Origin: Emiliania huxleyi CCMP1516
Lineage: Eukaryota > Haptophyta > Isochrysidales > Noelaerhabdaceae
Assembly (NCBI RefSeq): GCF_000372725.1
Contig: NW_005200535.1
Span: 13,363-77,362, forward strand
Length of the DNA: 64,000 nucleotides
Reading direction: 5' to 3'
Shown here: piece by piece, positions 60,631-64,000 of the stretch
How positions within the stretch are numbered: the stretch's first letter is position 1
How the letters are laid out: each line of letters begins with the position of its first letter
Position numbers and translations under genes: made by a program
Notes under the pieces: model-generated
Told to the model about the DNA's origin: nothing
The model's database searches: none
Seen by the model: the letters and a program-made list of their open reading frames with translations, nothing else

Positions 60631-61358
60631 ATGCTGAAGATTGCCTCGCTTCTGCTCGTCGCTCTGTCGACGTCTGCCCTGCCGGTGCGTCGCTCCGCCC
60701 AGCCGTACTTACTCACATGCAGGCTTGAACTTACACGCACCACACGAGTGCGCAGGCAGAAACCGTCGACGACATCAACCCAGCCGCTCGCGGCCTCGCC
60801 TTTGCGCCCAAGCCACATCCTCCCGTGCCCGACGTGGTAGACGACCCCGCCTGGCTGATCGCCACCTCTGGCTTCTGCTCGAACCTCAACGTCGTGATCA
60901 AGGAGCGCGACGTCGAGGCGAGCGAGACGGAGGGCGACACGGCGGCGCACTTCATGGCCGACATCGAGTTCAACTACTACCCGCAGACTGCGGTCAAGTT
61001 CACCGATTTCCCTCACCACCTCGCGAAGACCATCGAGGGCGACGCTGCAGAGGCTGACGCGCTGGTCTCGAGCGCATGGGACCACAAGAACATCGCGCTG
61101 CTCGAGCCGACGTCCACGTGCAGCGCCGACGAGCAGGCCGACCAGGCGTGGGGCATCTCCGTCTTCAAGGTGGAGGAGCACCGCCCCTGCACCGACGGCG
61201 AGACCGCGTGGGAGGGGCATCCCTGCGTCCACTACTCCGGCTACGTCTCGGCGGCTACGTCCAACTTTGTCAACGTGAATGAGGGGCGATTCGTCTGCCA
61301 GCTGTTCGTCGACTCAAGCCTTTGGTCAGTCAGTCAGTCAGTCAGTCAGTTGGGGTAA
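60631..61358 (+). CDS. Secreted protein of unknown family
   Basis: Exon 1 (60631-60684) encodes a signal peptide (MLKIASLLLVALSTSALP); exon 2 starts at 60756 (AETVDDINPAARGLAFAPKP). Exons join in phase through a GT-AG intron. The mature part has about five Cys (SGFCSNLNVVIKERD, STCSADEQ, RPCTDGE, HPCVHYSG, RFVCQLF) that could form disulfides, and the pattern NFVNVNEGRFVCQLFVDSS near the end. No known domain. The frame ends after a (CAGT)n stretch (SLWSVSQSVSQ), which may instead be the start of an intron (donor at 61,324), so the C-terminus is uncertain. Confidence 0.65.
61324..61350 (+). repeat. (GTCA)n tetranucleotide repeat
   Basis: About six units at the end of the secreted-protein frame. 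Confidence 0.9.
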
Positions 61359-61594
61359 ATTATCCACAAAATTCTTTTTCCCGCTGTGAGAGAGGCTTCT
61401 TAAGAATTCTTTTTCGCGCCAGTTCGCACCTGTGTCGAGCCTGTCTGCTGTGAGAGAGAGTTCTCCTGTTTAAATTCTTTTTCCCGTCATCTCCTATCTA
61501 TTCGCTCGATCTATCCGCTCGATCTATCCGCTCGATCTATCCGCTCGATTCTACACAGCAGCATCAGCAACGCTTGTAGCGCTGCCGCTGCATA
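61359..61594. promoter_or_regulatory. Short intergenic spacer with promoter-like motifs
   Basis: GCTGTGAGAGAGGCTTCTTA and CTGCTGTGAGAGAGAGTTCTC with AAATTCTTTTTCCCG resemble 14,868-14,905. Four units of CTATCCGCTCGAT lie at 61,498-61,554, just before the ATG at 61,595. No TATA box is evident. Confidence 0.35.
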
Positions 61595-64000
61595 ATGGCG
61601 ACGGTGCCGAACAGCTGCCGGTCCAGGACAAGCGAGCAGACAGGTGCATGTAGCGAGCGAGCGACTGTCATCGGCACAGCCACGCAGGCGGAGAGCGTGG
61701 CCGACGCGCTGTCGGCGGTGAAAGAGTACCGCGAGAACAACACTGTCGTCGATAGGGAGGAACGAGTCCTCTTCGCACAGCTCGAGGGCGACGAATCGGG
61801 AGTGGCAGCGCCGTCGGCGGCACCCCAACGCCAGAGGTCCTGGCGGTTCTCCTCCACGCCCAGCCGCTACTCGCGACTGGACGAGGAGGCCGGTGCAGCG
61901 GATGCAGTGGATGACGACGCCTGCGACGCCTGTTCGGCCGGTGGCCGTTGGGAGTGGGCCTGGGGCAGCCTGCAGATATTCGCGCTGCACGAGGTTCAGG
62001 TCATGAGCATGATGCTGCCTCTGGTGGCCATCGTGAATGCCGATGCCGAGGCGGCGTCTCGTGACAGAGACACTCGCAACGTCGATGTGACTGCGGTGGT
62101 CAAGACGATGGACTCGTTCGACGGTCCTCACGACGGCCTCGGCGACCCATCCGCAACGGGCAGCCACCTGCGTGTCATGTTCTACCGCATCCTGCCCGTC
62201 TACCTGGCCGCGCGAACCAGCTCACTCGCGTTTGAGGCCGTGGCGAGGGTGGTGCTGCTGATTCGGGCTCATTCCGACGCCGCCTCGCTCGCGTGCAAGG
62301 CGTCTTTCGGCTGGCCGTCCACCGCGATCCTCTTCTCACTCTTTCTCGCGTCGGTCCCCATCTGGTTCCTCTATTTCGACCAGTACTCCGCTGCAGAGAC
62401 GCCTCCCGACGCCACCACAGAGCCGACCACCAGAGGAGCGGTCTGCGCGTTCGGCTGTCCTTTCGGGGGTCTGATGCAGTGGCTGTGGCGGCCGACGCGC
62501 CGCGACACTGACCCGGCGGCCAGCGTGTGGGCCGGGTTGGGCCAGCTGCCCCGATTCTGGCCGATCGTCCTCTGGCTGCTGTGTGCCGCCGCCTCTCGCA
62601 TCTCGCTCGAGGTGCCGCTCCCCGGCGTGCACTCGGCCTCGCACTGCCCAGCCCGCGTTGTGTCGCCCTGTTGCACGCGGAGACGTGTGCCGGGAGTGGG
62701 CCTTGCGTGCCCGGGTGGACCTTGCCTCTCGTCGCCGTAGGTGCTCGTCGAGCAGTACGTGGACGCGCTGACCGAGAACCGTTTCGCGACGCGCGCCGAA
62801 GAGACGCACCAGGCGCAGCTCGTCCTCCGGAACATCGTCGCGGCGGCGCGCGACGCCGAGCGCTCGAAGCGGCAAGCGAAGCAGGCGGTGGCGGCCAGTC
62901 GCGTGCAAGAGTGGTGGAGGACCAAGGCCGGTGCGCGCCGGCCTCGGGCGCGGCCAGCCAGCCGCGAGGGCGACGGCGACGGCGGGTGCGAGGGCCTCGC
63001 AGCGGACGACAGGTACCTCGCCCGGTGGGGCAGCTTCTTGGGCCGGCTGAACTCCCTCAAGGGGGCGCTCGTGTTCGGGGCGGGCCTCGACGACGCGGCG
63101 CGCGCGGACGTCTTGCTTCTCCTCCGCCTCGCCCCGCCTCGCGCCTCACCTCGCGCCCCGCTTATCCTCCGCCTCGCCCCGCCTCGCGCCTCACCTCGCG
63201 CCTCGCGCGCAAGATCCGCCCGATCAAAGCCCCCCCCGTCCCCCCCCACCACCACCTCAAACCTCAGGCGAGCGTGGAGGAGGCACGCAGGCGGGCGAGG
63301 CGCGTCTTCCTCTCGCTCTGCCAGCAGCAGCACTTGCTCGTCGACGACTCGCCCCCCCCTCTCGGCCGCCTCGGCTCGCTCGCGGAAGCACCCGGCCGTG
63401 GGCCGTGCCTCCCGCTCGCGGCTACTGCGGTGGGCGAGCGCTTGGGCGCAGACCTCGACGAGCGGCCGCGTCTCCTCCTGGGTCTCGGCGGGCGAGGCGC
63501 GGCGCTCTGCCTCCCATCCCCTCGCCCGCAGACGTGAAGTGAACCGCGGGCTCGCGAGCCTTTTCGAGACCGACATTTCGGGACCGCGTAGGCGCAGCTC
63601 TTCCAGCCGACAGAAGAGTCGCTAAACGAGGACATCTTCGTGTCCGCCATCGAGCGCCTCTACAAGGACTCTCGGCTCCTCGCCGCCTCGGTCGCCTCAT
63701 CGTCGCGCATCAACAGGCTGCTGTACACGTCTCTCTGGTGGCTGTGGGCGCTCGCCGTCGCCATCGCCTTCAGCGTGCTGTGGTCGGGGGAGCGGATCGC
63801 GCTCTGGCTGATCCCGTCCGTCTCCGTACTCGGCGGGGTGGTGGTCATCTTCGGTCGCGCGCCCACCGACATCCTCTCGGGCGCCGTCTACGCCATGTTC
63901 ACCCGGCCTTTTGACATCGGAGACCGCAGCCCGGCTGCGACCCGGTGCTGTACCCGCTGCTGGTCCGCGAAATCGACGGCCTCCGGACGCACTTCATCAC
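61595..64000 (+). CDS. MscS-like mechanosensitive channel, 3' end outside the window
   Basis: Exons 61595-62611, 62741-63097, 63268 to about 63,320 and 63,592 onward. The N-terminal part is hydrophilic; TM segments include LRVMFYRILPVYLAARTSSL, AILFSLFLASVPIWFLYF, FWPIVLWLLCAAASRI and LWWLWALAVAIAFSVLW. The MscS pore and beta domain start at the right edge: SVSVLGGVVVIFGRAPTDIL, YAMFTRPFDIGDR, then VLYPLLVREIDGLRTHF in a frame shifted by one near 63,925. The plan matches the eukaryotic MSL type, with a long cytosolic loop before the pore helix. It would release ions under membrane tension. Intron 63098-63267 is GC-AG. The boundary of the third exon lies in a repeated CTCTNCCAGC and cannot be placed exactly. 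Confidence 0.75.

Noticed and set aside
1-64000. LTR retroelements, retrovirus-like or Polinton-like elements
   Set aside because: I saw no long direct terminal repeats with a polymerase, and no integrase, capsid or envelope-like motifs; the repeats found fit non-LTR, foldback or hAT-like DNA elements.

Overview
The window is nuclear DNA of a GC-rich, intron-bearing single-celled eukaryote. Two assembly gaps (N runs at 30,055-30,154 and 40,763-40,862), dense simple repeats, many GC-AG introns and the protein set point to a haptophyte alga (Emiliania/Gephyrocapsa type). That set includes kelch, SPX, MgtE, SGNH esterase, GT29 and GT90 glycosyltransferases, a TPT-type transporter, TMEM65, MscS, and signal-peptide proteins. 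The organism is an inference from family content and gene structure, not from a marker gene.

Layout. 1-9 kb: tail of an Ala/Pro-rich protein, a propeller-repeat fragment, an array of imperfect hairpins, a Ser/Pro-rich minus-strand gene, an F-box-like kelch gene and a small minus-strand gene. 9-18 kb: a six-exon four-TM Orai-like protein, a gene that appears to join an SPX domain to a Zn2Cys6 cluster, two 5'-truncated copies of a repeat element, and an SGNH esterase. 18-26 kb: a six-exon MgtE magnesium transporter (minus), a LINE-like ORF and a GT29 sialyltransferase (minus). 26-33 kb: a large PH-domain gene full of tandem repeats and one gap. 33-39 kb: gene-poor repeats, a tRNA-like relic and a zinc-knuckle/OTU ORF. 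39-48 kb: a glycosyltransferase-like gene, a five-exon secreted protein (minus), a 49-bp satellite, a membrane protein and a small charged protein. 48-55 kb: a TMEM65/EF-hand/GAF gene (minus) and a two-exon GT90 gene. 55-64 kb: an SLC35E3-like transporter (minus), a dispersed element split by an 852-bp transposon that carries its own ORF, a secreted protein and an MscS-like channel running off the right edge.

The strongest theme is gene structure. I resolved about 33 introns by reading frame, and the exons of the complete models add up to whole codons. About half use a GC donor. In many, the first bases of the intron copy the first bases of the next exon, from 5 to about 35 nt, and extra copies often lie inside the intron. 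Several introns also hold a minisatellite of 10-12 bp period with its own unit sequence. This fits introns born or enlarged by tandem duplication of exon edges.

The genes do not form one pathway. Several serve membrane transport (MgtE, Orai-like, MscS-like, TPT-like, TMEM65), and others serve the glycan/secretory route (GT29, GT90, sugar-phosphate transporter, two signal-peptide proteins).
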